Below, in pieces: positions 8,171 to 15,466 of a stretch of 64,000 bases of DNA (positions are counted from its first letter, which is position 1; the number at the start of each line of letters is the position of its first letter). The position numbers and the translations under genes are program-made. Below the pieces are notes generated by a model that was given only the letters and a program-made list of their open reading frames with translations, did no database searches and had not been told where the DNA came from. Where the stretch lies: the NCBI RefSeq assembly GCF_900215435.1, contig NZ_OCMY01000001.1, forward strand, positions 806,001-870,000. The letters are read 5' to 3'. This DNA is from Candidatus Pantoea floridensis (GTDB lineage: Bacteria > Pseudomonadota > Gammaproteobacteria > Enterobacterales > Enterobacteriaceae).

Positions 8171-8430
8171 CTTGGAATGAAGATCTGTGCAGGTCTGCTT
8201 GAGGTATACATATGATGCACTAGGAATACTGCACATCAATAACAATAAGTTACTATTTCCAATGAAATAATATCCATTTACGCATAGACAAATCGAGCTA
8301 ACTGTCTGGCTTATAGAGAATTTTTCATGTTTAATTAGATGTATCGCAGTCGGCAGTGTTTATGTTAGTGACAACCTCTTCTAATTTTTTGTAAAGGTGC
8401 TGGTAGATAGATTCATTCGGAATATACTGT

Positions 8431-9531
8431 ATGAATAACCAGTGCTGTGATTTGATTTCTTATAAGGACTTATCAGCAATGAGTGAACTTAAAGTTATAT
8501 CACACGCAATGTTTAACATATCCGTAGAACAGGCAGAAGCAAGTAGGGTAGACCTTGAACACGGTGAGGGCGATTTTCAGAAGTATTGCGGCCAATTGTT
8601 AGATGAGTTACTGGAAAATACTCGCAGCAAATCCTTTAAATTCAGAGCAATAGAAGAATTTGTCCCTGCTCATCTTAACGTGCTTGTTAATGATCAAAAC
8701 GAGTGGGACAAGAGAACACTTGGAATTGCTGAAAAACTTTTGTCCGTGGAAATAGATGCTCAAGATAAAATTAAGGCTATGAAGAAAAAAATTAAAAAAG
8801 GAGCCTTATTAATTTTATTACTTTCTCGTGACAATAATTTCAATTTCGTAATACTTAAAATTGAACATAGCGATTTTTTTGATGAGATAGAGTCAAAAAT
8901 CAAAAAAGGACTTCCTCTTAATCGTCAAAGGCTCCAAAAATCATGTTTAGTTAGCTTCAGCAACACATATGATGTTGAAGAGATTCTTATATCGGATAGT
9001 GGAGCTTCAATTAGTGAATATTGGTGGAAAAACTTCCTCAGTACTGTAGAACTTCAAAGTTCTGAAGTTAATACAAAAAATGCGTTTGGTTCAATTGAAA
9101 ACTTTCTTAAAAGGGAAGTAGAAAAGCACTCTTCCGTGGATTATTGGTATATGCGTAATGACATTATTGCTTACTTTAGAAACAATGAGCAATTTGCATA
9201 CGATGAATTAGTAGAGAAAGTACGTTCACATAAGCCAGAAAGCCCAGCTATTGATGAACGTTTCGACCAAATAATCGAGAAATTTAAAGCATTACCAGAT
9301 CATAAAAACTCGAAATTTGATAGGCAATTTCAATTAGAACCAAATGTAATTCGTGCTAGAATAAAGAAAACAATAGCTTTGTCGGACAACATTGAATTAA
9401 GAATCAACGGGGAAGTTGCTGATTTCCGTAAAAAAATTGTTCCCGAATCAGATGCGTTAGGTAAATATCTGAAAATCTACTCAGATACTGGTTACGAAGA
9501 ATTTAGTGCAGGAAAAGAAGATAACGTATGA
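8431..9531 (+). CDS. Unknown protein, possibly NdpA/NA37-like (first gene of two-gene system)
   Basis: 366 residues from the ATG at 8431. An alternative ATG at 8479 (MSELKVISHAMFNI) has AAGGA ten bases upstream and may be the true start. Soluble and charged, with no membrane helix. The layout loosely resembles the nucleoid-associated NdpA/YejK fold: a short N-terminal strand with VISHAMF, a hydrophobic LLILLLSRD strand followed by VILKIEHSDFF (residues 126-150), EYWWKNFL near 197-204, and a C-terminal IELRINGEVADFRKK. That resemblance is weak. The gene overlaps the next by four bases (ATGA), so the two products are made together. Base composition is much more AT-rich than the host. Confidence 0.7.
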   Translation: MNNQCCDLISYKDLSAMSELKVISHAMFNISVEQAEASRVDLEHGEGDFQKYCGQLLDELLENTRSKSFKFRAIEEFVPAHLNVLVNDQNEWDKRTLGIAEKLLSVEIDAQDKIKAMKKKIKKGALLILLLSRDNNFNFVILKIEHSDFFDEIESKIKKGLPLNRQRLQKSCLVSFSNTYDVEEILISDSGASISEYWWKNFLSTVELQSSEVNTKNAFGSIENFLKREVEKHSSVDYWYMRNDIIAYFRNNEQFAYDELVEKVRSHKPESPAIDERFDQIIEKFKALPDHKNSKFDRQFQLEPNVIRARIKKTIALSDNIELRINGEVADFRKKIVPESDALGKYLKIYSDTGYEEFSAGKEDNV

Positions 9532-11198
9532 ATATAGTATCTAAAATAGCCGATTTATTCATGCCATCGCAAGAAGTTTCTTCTTGCGACAACTTTCATT
9601 TATTTAAGGCTGAATATCGTATTTTAGAAACTACTATCCATCAAGATTATTCTCAACGGGTGGAAGAATTAACAAATGAAGTCATAGCTAACAATCTAGA
9701 TATTGAAATTGACTTTAAGTTTGAGACTTGTGATTCATTCACCCTTCTTATTTCCCCAGAATATTGTAGTGATCTTCAACAAGTTAAAGATAAAATTGAC
9801 AATGCTATTCAATTTTCAGAAACTGATGATACCATTATTATTTGCATTTCTATTGATAAAAAAATCGCCTTAGATAAAGACAATAAAATACATATATTTA
9901 ACTTTGATAATTTCATCAAAAATGTCTTTGGGGCGAATGTATCCAGTATTCTGACATATCTTAACTGCTTTGATCTACATAAGGAGTTGCTTTTTAATGT
10001 CTGGGACGACATTAACTCCTTTGGTAGTGAAACAATCAAATTTGTTAGCCAAAAAGATTTGGTTGGTTCTAATACTCTCAGCATAGCCCGGGATTCCATC
10101 ATCTCAAAAAGAAATAAAAGCTGCCATTTTATAAATGATTCACAATATAAATTCATTCCCGATGATTTTTTCCTGTCCCCTTCTGGGCCTTGTCACTCTG
10201 ATATAAAAAACACATTTGATTCTCTATTAACAACTTTTCTCATTGTTTATCTCGCTGATACATCTGAAATTTCAGTTGAGAATGATAGTAATGATTTATA
10301 TATTGATTATAAATTCAAAGGTTATAGACTAATCAGTGAAGTTATTGCAATAAAAGACATGAGCAATAACAGTACAAGTGAGCTTTTCGATATTTACAAG
10401 TGGGTCTATAATAGCGGCAACTTCATAGATAAAATTGGTCTTGCTCGAAATATAATATCCATTCATATGGTGGATAAGAGTATGACATCGATAAATCATG
10501 GCACATTAAAGTCCATAGAATCGGGCTATGACATTTACCTTAAGGATAATGTAAAGCAATACATTGAAATAAAAAATAAAATTTCTGAGTTTCTCGTTGG
10601 GCAATCAGACAAAGCATCTGACATTACTAAAAACATGTTTTCCACTTTCAAAACTAGTTTTTGGAGTATTATAACATTCTTTATTTCGGTATTTCTCATT
10701 AAGATAATCACATCTAATAGTTATAGAGGAACTGTAACCTTAGAAACTCTAGTTGTAACTCTGGTGTTTATTTTATTCTCTGTTGTCTATTGGTATTTTA
10801 CAAATAAAGAAGTATTGGAAGAAAAAGATAGATTACTCAGCCGTTATGACACAATCAAAAACAGATATAAAGATCTTCTTAATGAAGACGATTTAAATAA
10901 CATAATTAATACAGAAAAATTAAAAGCAGATGACACTGCATATATAGAGTCCCGACGGAAAAGATTTTCAATTATTTGGAATAGTTTTAATGCTGTTATT
11001 GCAATAGTGGTATTGGGGTTGTTTTGCTTAGATAATAATATGTCACCGAGTAATAAATTAGAAGAAGAGGTAAAAGCACAGCCACAGCCACAGCCACAGC
11101 CACAGCCACAGCCACAGCCACAGCCACAGCCACAGCCACAGCCACAGCCACAAAATACAAAGCAGAAATTGCAAAATCAAGTTCTAAATACAAATTAA
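9528..11198 (+). CDS. Unknown membrane protein with C-terminal (Gln-Pro)12 tail (second gene of two-gene system)
   Basis: 556 residues, not recognised. A large soluble N-terminal region (about 1-370) has alternating strands and helices. It is followed by two membrane helices (about 377-394 and 405-424), a charged cytoplasmic-type coiled segment (428-480), a third helix (481-500), and a tail with 12 Gln-Pro dipeptides (518-541) then KQKLQNQ. There is no signal peptide. A soluble sensor-like domain joined to a short membrane bundle is a layout seen in membrane-acting effectors of abortive-infection systems; that role here is inference. Translationally coupled to the upstream gene (ATGA). The host-atypical codon use indicates recent transfer. 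Confidence 0.7.
   Translation: MNIVSKIADLFMPSQEVSSCDNFHLFKAEYRILETTIHQDYSQRVEELTNEVIANNLDIEIDFKFETCDSFTLLISPEYCSDLQQVKDKIDNAIQFSETDDTIIICISIDKKIALDKDNKIHIFNFDNFIKNVFGANVSSILTYLNCFDLHKELLFNVWDDINSFGSETIKFVSQKDLVGSNTLSIARDSIISKRNKSCHFINDSQYKFIPDDFFLSPSGPCHSDIKNTFDSLLTTFLIVYLADTSEISVENDSNDLYIDYKFKGYRLISEVIAIKDMSNNSTSELFDIYKWVYNSGNFIDKIGLARNIISIHMVDKSMTSINHGTLKSIESGYDIYLKDNVKQYIEIKNKISEFLVGQSDKASDITKNMFSTFKTSFWSIITFFISVFLIKIITSNSYRGTVTLETLVVTLVFILFSVVYWYFTNKEVLEEKDRLLSRYDTIKNRYKDLLNEDDLNNIINTEKLKADDTAYIESRRKRFSIIWNSFNAVIAIVVLGLFCLDNNMSPSNKLEEEVKAQPQPQPQPQPQPQPQPQPQPQPQPQNTKQKLQNQVLNTN
11079..11150 (+). repeat. Twelve tandem CAGCCA hexamers in the coding tail
   Basis: 72 bases of uninterrupted CAGCCA, encoding (Gln-Pro)12 followed by Gln. 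Since each unit is two codons, slippage changes tail length without shifting the frame. Confidence 0.97.
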
Positions 11199-11385
11199 GT
11201 GATATTTTAATTCGTGTAGAAAAAAATAGCCTTTATTTTTATTTGCGTAAACGATTCCTTTACTTTTAGCACTAAAAGCAAGAAAACTATAATTTTATAA
11301 TTTTCTTTGTTTAAGGCCAGTAATGTTATCGGCGTTTCAATTGTCCTCGACGAAGGCCGCTTCCGCGACCTTATCTAGCCCGTGC

Positions 11386-11742
11386 TCATTGTGAACGATC
11401 AACTACCATGTATGTTGGTTGACACAGGCTGCCGCGTTCCTGTAACCAGTAGTAATCAAGATCCGCAACACGCATATCCAACCCCGAATCCACACGATTG
11501 ATCTGTAACCGCAGCCCTACAGTATCTTTGTACGATAAACCAGATTTAACATTGTACTTGTACTTAACCCCGCTTTCTTCTTCAAAAGATTTGAGATAAG
11601 GGGTGATTTGCTTCTGAATTTCTTTCAAACAAATAACTTCCCCATCAATTACGAACGGCTTTTCAGTTTTACCGTCAGGAATAGTAGCCGCAATTGTGGT
11701 TAATGGAACTATCGACAACAGTACTGATAATGCTCTTTTCAT
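11386..11742 (-). CDS. Small secreted (periplasmic) protein of unknown function
   Basis: 118 residues from the ATG at 11742, which has AAGGGGAAG upstream; earlier in-frame ATGs lack a ribosome site. The N-terminus MKRALSVLLSIVPLTTIAAT is a clear Sec signal peptide with likely cleavage after Ala18 or Ala19. The mature part has two cysteines (in VICLKEI and SLCQPT) that could form a disulfide, and a VGLRLQINRVDSGLDMRVADLDYYW segment, written here only as a region near residues 75-100. It is the last of three minus-strand small frames (12361 to 11386), all envelope-like. No family recognised. Confidence 0.65.
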   Translation of the reverse strand: MKRALSVLLSIVPLTTIAATIPDGKTEKPFVIDGEVICLKEIQKQITPYLKSFEEESGVKYKYNVKSGLSYKDTVGLRLQINRVDSGLDMRVADLDYYWLQERGSLCQPTYMVVDRSQ

Positions 11743-11764
11743 CTGTTCTTCCCCTTGAATATAA

Positions 11765-12220
11765 TCATTGTTTAGAACAAATTTGTGTAATGGTTGCATT
11801 ATGGTTAAATTCAACATCAATTACTTTTATAGTATTATCATTAAGTACAGATACAAAATAATTACTTGACGAATTTCCGTACTTCCTTGAACCATCTGCT
11901 GCAATCTTGTTGAATTTAGCAGTATATACACTATCTTTATCTCCGGGAATTGGCATTCGACTGATTAATTCATTATCGGATATAGTATAATAAATTAAAA
12001 TTCCTTTATCTGAATAGTAACCTGAATCGCTTTTTGTTCCCTGCCGAGTTTGTATTATTGCATCGAACTTATCTCATTTATAAACATTGGTTTTGGCCTT
12101 TTCAGTACTGGCAAACGTTGAAGCCTTTGCATCAGTACTTTTATCTTGTGAAACAACCTCGGAACCGATGCCTACCGAAACGACAAAGACAATAAAACTC
12201 ATGCCTAACGACGTAATCAA
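11765..12220 (-). pseudogene. Broken gene for an exported protein (single in-frame TGA)
   Basis: One reading frame runs from 12220 (TTG) or 12202 (ATG, MSFIVFVVSVGIGSEVVSQD) to a TGA at 11765, interrupted only by TGA at 12074-12076. Before the stop lies a signal-peptide-like hydrophobic segment. After it lies DKFDAIIQTRQGTKSDSGYY, running on without a start codon until MPIPGDK at 11956. The TGA could be a former TGG (Trp) changed by one base. Together the frame is about 150 codons. The downstream piece ends 23 bases before the start of the secreted 118-residue gene, so the three small genes looked like one operon. A sequencing error cannot be excluded. Confidence 0.6.
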
Positions 12221-12247
12221 AGTACGGAACTTTCCCCGACCTTTATT

Positions 12248-12361
12248 TCAGGAATGGTTTGAAACTTTCCTGAAAGTAAGTACTGCAAGGATCACACAAA
12301 TGATGAAAACGACAAGCCCGGCCATAAAATCCCTCAAAGGTTGTGTATCAAAGGCAATCAT
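12248..12361 (-). CDS. 37-residue single-helix membrane protein
   Basis: MIAFDTQPLRDFMAGLVVFI continues to a basic end FRKVSNHS. There is one hydrophobic helix (about residues 14-30) with a positive C-terminal flank. A weak GAAGTG ribosome site precedes the ATG. It is the first of a run of minus-strand small frames leading into the broken gene and the secreted 118-residue protein. Not recognised; the compact helix-plus-basic-tail form is shared by many small membrane peptides and type I-like toxins, so no function is assigned. Confidence 0.4.
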   Translation of the reverse strand: MIAFDTQPLRDFMAGLVVFIICVILAVLTFRKVSNHS

Positions 12362-12895
12362 AGTATCACTTCGTAACAAATTGATCGATTAAAGCGATCA
12401 ATGCTCAATTTTCGATCGATAAAACCCATCAAAATATTTTAATTGAAGGTAAATCAATAGGTAAAAACGATCAGACGTTGGTCAGTACTTCGGAAACATC
12501 AGAAGTATGGTTTAGGTCTGCTGTTTAAACGCACTCAGAAAACTGCTAAGGTCGCTTTATCGCTTATGGCTTGGGATTTTTCTGCCTTTGGCTAAAATCG
12601 CTTTCAGGGGGGCTTCTTGTGCATTTTGTCGGGAACACCATCATGGAGGGGGATAAATCGGATCGGAGTCGCTTCGCTCTGGTCAGTACTGGAAGGGTTA
12701 TCTTATCTGGCGAGGGAAGATGAATTGCCAGGCTTCATGAAGATGGTTGGTTTTGTGGACAAGAAGAACTGCCGTTTTGAGTATTACCCCTCACACCCAA
12801 CAAACCTACCCATTAGCAAGGGGAGTACTTTCTCGTAGTATACAGAACGAATAAATTCTTTGTATACTTCCGTTTTATCCTAAAACGATTTGATT
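12362..12895. other. Island intergenic region with a possible gene remnant
   Basis: No convincing intact gene. On the plus strand a 73-codon frame (12617-12838, TTG start) ends in a protein-like stretch, GFMKMVGFVDKKNCRFEYYP, which may be the tail of a decayed gene. Three AGTACT palindromes lie here (12484, 12685, 12824), and CGATCGAT-rich dyads occur around 12390-12420. Confidence 0.4.
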
Positions 12896-13579
12896 ATGGA
12901 CGAGAATAAAAAAGAAGTTATTGAAATAAGACCAGAAGATAAGGACTTTTTCGCAGAATTTATTGGTTGTGAAGGTCCAATTATCCAAGATTCAATTGAT
13001 CATAAAAAAATCATCCTTGCACTTGATAAAGCCCACGACATAAGAAAGTTTGAAATAGATCTCTATTGGAAACGTGCTACATACTTCTTCGCATTTTTCA
13101 CTGTAATAACAGCTGCATTTGGTTATTTGTTCACCCATAACAACTATACTTTCTTAGCCCCTGCACTTGCGATCATTGGTTCTGTTTTTGCTTTATGCTT
13201 TTGTTATGTGAATATCGGTAGTAAGTATTGGCAAGAAAACTGGGAGTTTATAATTGATAAAATTGAATATTATGTCACAGGAAACCTTTATAAACTTTTC
13301 TTCTTCGAAAACCATAGAACCAAACGCCCATCAGTCACTAAGATTAATATATTTCTAAGCAAGCTAATTATAGCTATATGGTACGCTTGCTTTATACTTT
13401 CCATGCACCAGATATGGAATCAAAGCATGGTATTAAATGTCTCTTATATTATCCTTATCATATATAGCACTGGAACGACCTTATATTACTGCGATAAAAC
13501 TGTTGCAGACATATCGAACAATGATAAAGAATCACCACGATTCTTTAGATTCAGAAACCCTAATTACATAAAATCATAA
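12896..13579 (+). CDS. RipA-like inner-membrane protein
   Basis: 227 residues from the ATG at 12896 (a TTG two codons earlier is also possible; neither has a strong ribosome site). Four membrane helices in two pairs are seen: about residues 62-80 and 86-108, then 155-172 and 180-196. They are separated by a cytoplasmic loop with GSKYWQENWEFIIDKIE. ALDKAHDIRKFEIDLYWKRA before the first helix, together with the KYWQENWE motif, is what I associate with the RipA family of octameric membrane proteins described from Francisella. Function here is unknown. It is a lone gene with its own terminator. Confidence 0.65.
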   Translation: MDENKKEVIEIRPEDKDFFAEFIGCEGPIIQDSIDHKKIILALDKAHDIRKFEIDLYWKRATYFFAFFTVITAAFGYLFTHNNYTFLAPALAIIGSVFALCFCYVNIGSKYWQENWEFIIDKIEYYVTGNLYKLFFFENHRTKRPSVTKINIFLSKLIIAIWYACFILSMHQIWNQSMVLNVSYIILIIYSTGTTLYYCDKTVADISNNDKESPRFFRFRNPNYIKS

Positions 13580-13584
13580 ACATG

Positions 13585-13606
13585 GGGGCATTTGATGCCC
13601 CTTGTC
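13585..13606 (+). terminator. Hairpin terminator after the RipA-like gene
   Basis: GGGGCA-TTTGA-TGCCCC followed by TTGT, six bases after the stop codon. The T run is short, so termination may be weak. Confidence 0.55.
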
Positions 13607-13732
13607 AATTGATGATCCGACCTAAAAACACTTTGAGTACTTCATTTGTCAGTACTGTTATCTGTTTGAGCGAAAGCGAGTAACGGCTTTGGCGTGCTTT
13701 CGAGTACTACGAGAAAAAAGCAAAGTTACGAT

Positions 13733-13800
13733 CTGATATTTGGTTTTTATAGAGACTAACGAGCAAAGCGAAGTTAGGCTCTTTAGAGACTGAATATCAG
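13733..13800. repeat. Nested dyad in an island intergenic region
   Basis: An outer perfect 8-bp stem CTGATATT (13733-13740) / AATATCAG (13793-13800) encloses CTAAC/GTTAG around GAGCAAAGCGAA, and TAGAGAC occurs twice inside. The wider stretch 13607-13979 has no gene and holds three AGTACT sites (13636, 13651, 13703). It could fold as RNA on either strand or serve as a protein-binding site. Confidence 0.4.
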
Positions 13801-13979
13801 TAAGGCTAATACATTCAAAATATCAGGTGAAAGGCAATATTATATTGAGTTACGGTTATTCACCCCACTGTATAAAACACGAATAAACTACTGATTTTAT
13901 GGACTTTTATTTGAATAACAATTCACTGATAATCATGATAACCGTATTTATTAGTTTTAAGTTACGGTTATAAGTACGA

Positions 13980-14447
13980 TTAAACAATGGTTCGTAGATA
14001 TGCAATCAGATCTTTCGCTGAGGCATTACTGTTCAATAGTTCCTGTACTGCGTTCTTCTGTTCGTCGGTTAATGGCTTACCAGGCAATGCTTTCTTTAGT
14101 CCACATAGCGTACCACCTTCTTCTACAAACTTATCCAATGCTTTAGCAACTGCGGTACAGGCTAATTTGTACTTCTCGATAGATGAGTCACTTGCTGCAA
14201 ATTTCTTCATCTGATCTGAACGGGTTAAGGTAAGATAATACTTAACCTGTACTTTTGAAAGCTCTGTAGCGTGTTTGATGATGTAGAAGACATCTTTAAC
14301 AGGTAACTTGTACTTTCCCAATGATTTACACTCTTGAATCGTCTGGTTAATTATTAGAGTTGCTTCTGATGTTAGGCCACTGTAAGTAACACGTTTTAGT
14401 GCTTCTTCTAACTTTTTATTGTCATAAATCCTTTCTTTTTTTGCCAT
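13980..14447 (-). CDS. Hypothetical island protein, 155 residues
   Basis: Not recognised. A basic, mostly helical soluble protein beginning MAKKERIYDNKKLEEALKRV and ending SAKDLIAYLRTIV, with a Lys-rich N-terminus and two cysteines. An AGGGGTAATTATC leader gives a ribosome site before the ATG. GTAC tetramers are frequent within the coding sequence, as in the neighbouring integrase and unlike the 8431-11198 operon. It is probably co-transcribed with the 88-residue gene upstream (90-base gap). The lysine content and the location near the att sites would suit a DNA-binding accessory factor, but no motif proves this. Confidence 0.55.
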   Translation of the reverse strand: MAKKERIYDNKKLEEALKRVTYSGLTSEATLIINQTIQECKSLGKYKLPVKDVFYIIKHATELSKVQVKYYLTLTRSDQMKKFAASDSSIEKYKLACTAVAKALDKFVEEGGTLCGLKKALPGKPLTDEQKNAVQELLNSNASAKDLIAYLRTIV

Positions 14448-14537
14448 GATAATTACCCCTATGGAAGATGTTAATTAATATTGGCCTGATGTATTCCTAA
14501 TACTCAGGCTTTTTATTTCAGAAGAAAATGGGTGGGG

Positions 14538-14804
14538 TTATACTCCACGTACCTTCTTGAACCATTCACTATACTCTGGCACTTTATTTTTTCGTAGATT
14601 GCTAATGAAATCTTGATCGCAATTAACTTTAAGTAAATTACAAATCCTAGTACTTGTCATATCACTTAGTAGGATATTCTCGTACTGAGAGAATGTTAGT
14701 TGAACGAAATTAACCTTTTCTTTCTTTCGTACTGATTTGTTCAATGACTTCCTATTAGTCCTGATTTTATTTTTGGTTTGGATTTTACCGTTTTTCTTTG
14801 ACAT
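14538..14804 (-). CDS. Small basic protein with a possible helix-turn-helix
   Basis: 88 residues. The first 32 are almost all Lys, Arg, Asn, Ser and Thr (MSKKNGKIQTKNKIRTNRKS). The remainder, LTFSQYENILLSDMTSTRIC then LLKVNCDQDFISNLRKNKVP, follows the spacing of short helix-turn-helix units (Q..ILxSxxSxxxIxxxLxVxxxxIxxIRxxK). GGAGTG precedes the ATG. It lies directly beside the 46-bp tandem repeats at 14979-15116 and the internal attP copy, so it could be an excisionase-like or repeat-binding protein; this is inference. Confidence 0.5.
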   Translation of the reverse strand: MSKKNGKIQTKNKIRTNRKSLNKSVRKKEKVNFVQLTFSQYENILLSDMTSTRICNLLKVNCDQDFISNLRKNKVPEYSEWFKKVRGV

Positions 14805-14978
14805 TTTGTCACTCCTCTAAATTAAAATTCATCTCATGGTTAACCTCCTACGGCTGCTGTTTATGTTCGATTGGCTAAATGTTAACGGGCAAAATTGCCC
14901 CAATCAAGGAATAGTTGCAACTTTTTCTTGACAATATCATTACTATTCAAGTCAAAAAATCATATATCATTTATGCAC

Positions 14979-15116
14979 TATCTTTGAACTTTTTAACTGG
15001 TACATTATTAGATGATTTAGCGAGTATCTTTTTACTTTCTTACTGATACATTCGTAAATTGTTTTAGAAGTATTCATGTACTTTCTAAGTGGTGCATAAA
15101 TTTATGCGACCTTGCG
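14979..15116. repeat. Three degenerate 46-bp tandem repeats
   Basis: Units start at 14979, 15025 and 15071, exactly 46 bases apart. The first two share about two thirds of positions, with the common form TATCTTT..ACTTT.T.ACTG.TACAT; the third is weaker. They lie in the 660-base gene-free stretch between the 88-residue gene and the integrase, just before the internal attP copy. Candidate binding sites for an island regulator or accessory factor. Confidence 0.55.
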
Positions 15117-15171
15117 GTCAGGCAGGATATAAAAAAGAAAAATCAATAAACATAATAACAAATCTATTGAA

Positions 15172-15428
15172 ACACGTTACCTTGCAAGATTTTGTGCTGG
15201 ACGGTACTATCGAGAGTGGTACAGTACTGTTGTAGTACTACCACTATAACCAATTGATTAACCAACACAATTTAGTACTAATGGCTGATGGCAGGGCCCC
15301 CACCCATTTCATGGTAAGTACTTGATAGCTATACGCTAAAGTACTGAAATCTCTCCCCCATAGCCTTAGTGGTACAAAAACTGTGTATCACCAGTAGGCT
15401 GCACTATGTCTCTTATGCTCTCCCGTCA
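15172..15428 (-). repeat. Internal inverted attP-like site (both island arms plus core)
   Basis: 15172-15309 is the perfect reverse complement of the left end 6077-6214. 15289-15428 is the reverse complement of the right end 16515-16654, with one mismatch at the base after CCCATTTCA. The two overlap on the 21-bp core 15289-15309. Read on the minus strand the order is right arm, core, left arm, exactly the joint expected in the excised circle (attP). It also carries a second copy of the integrase leader and its first eight codons, which then hit TAA. Confidence 0.92.
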
Positions 15429-15460
15429 CTAAGCAGGCTCTCAGCGAAGAGGCTGCTTAG
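15429..15460 (-). terminator. Hairpin after the integrase gene
   Basis: CTAAGCAG (15429-15436) and CTGCTTAG (15453-15460) with an inner CTCT/AGAG pairing form a stem six bases beyond the integrase stop. It abuts the internal attP copy exactly. There is no T run on the minus strand, so it may be a stabilising rather than terminating hairpin. Confidence 0.45.
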
Positions 15461-15466
15461 TACGAA

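Noticed and set aside
11079..11150. CAGCCA array considered as a CRISPR or phase-variation tract
   Set aside because: Units are contiguous without spacers, and six-base units keep the reading frame, so on/off switching by slippage is not expected.
8431..11198. Operon considered as the Kiwa (KwaA-KwaB) defence system
   Set aside because: Gene order, sizes and helix pattern do not fit: KwaA is a small four-helix protein encoded first, whereas here the first gene is soluble and the second is a large three-helix protein.
12617..12838. 73-codon plus-strand frame as an intact gene
   Set aside because: TTG start without a ribosome site; only its last part looks protein-like, so it is noted as a possible remnant rather than a gene.
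14979..15116. 46-bp repeats considered as a CRISPR array
   Set aside because: Units are adjacent and degenerate, there are no constant repeats with variable spacers, and no cas gene is present.
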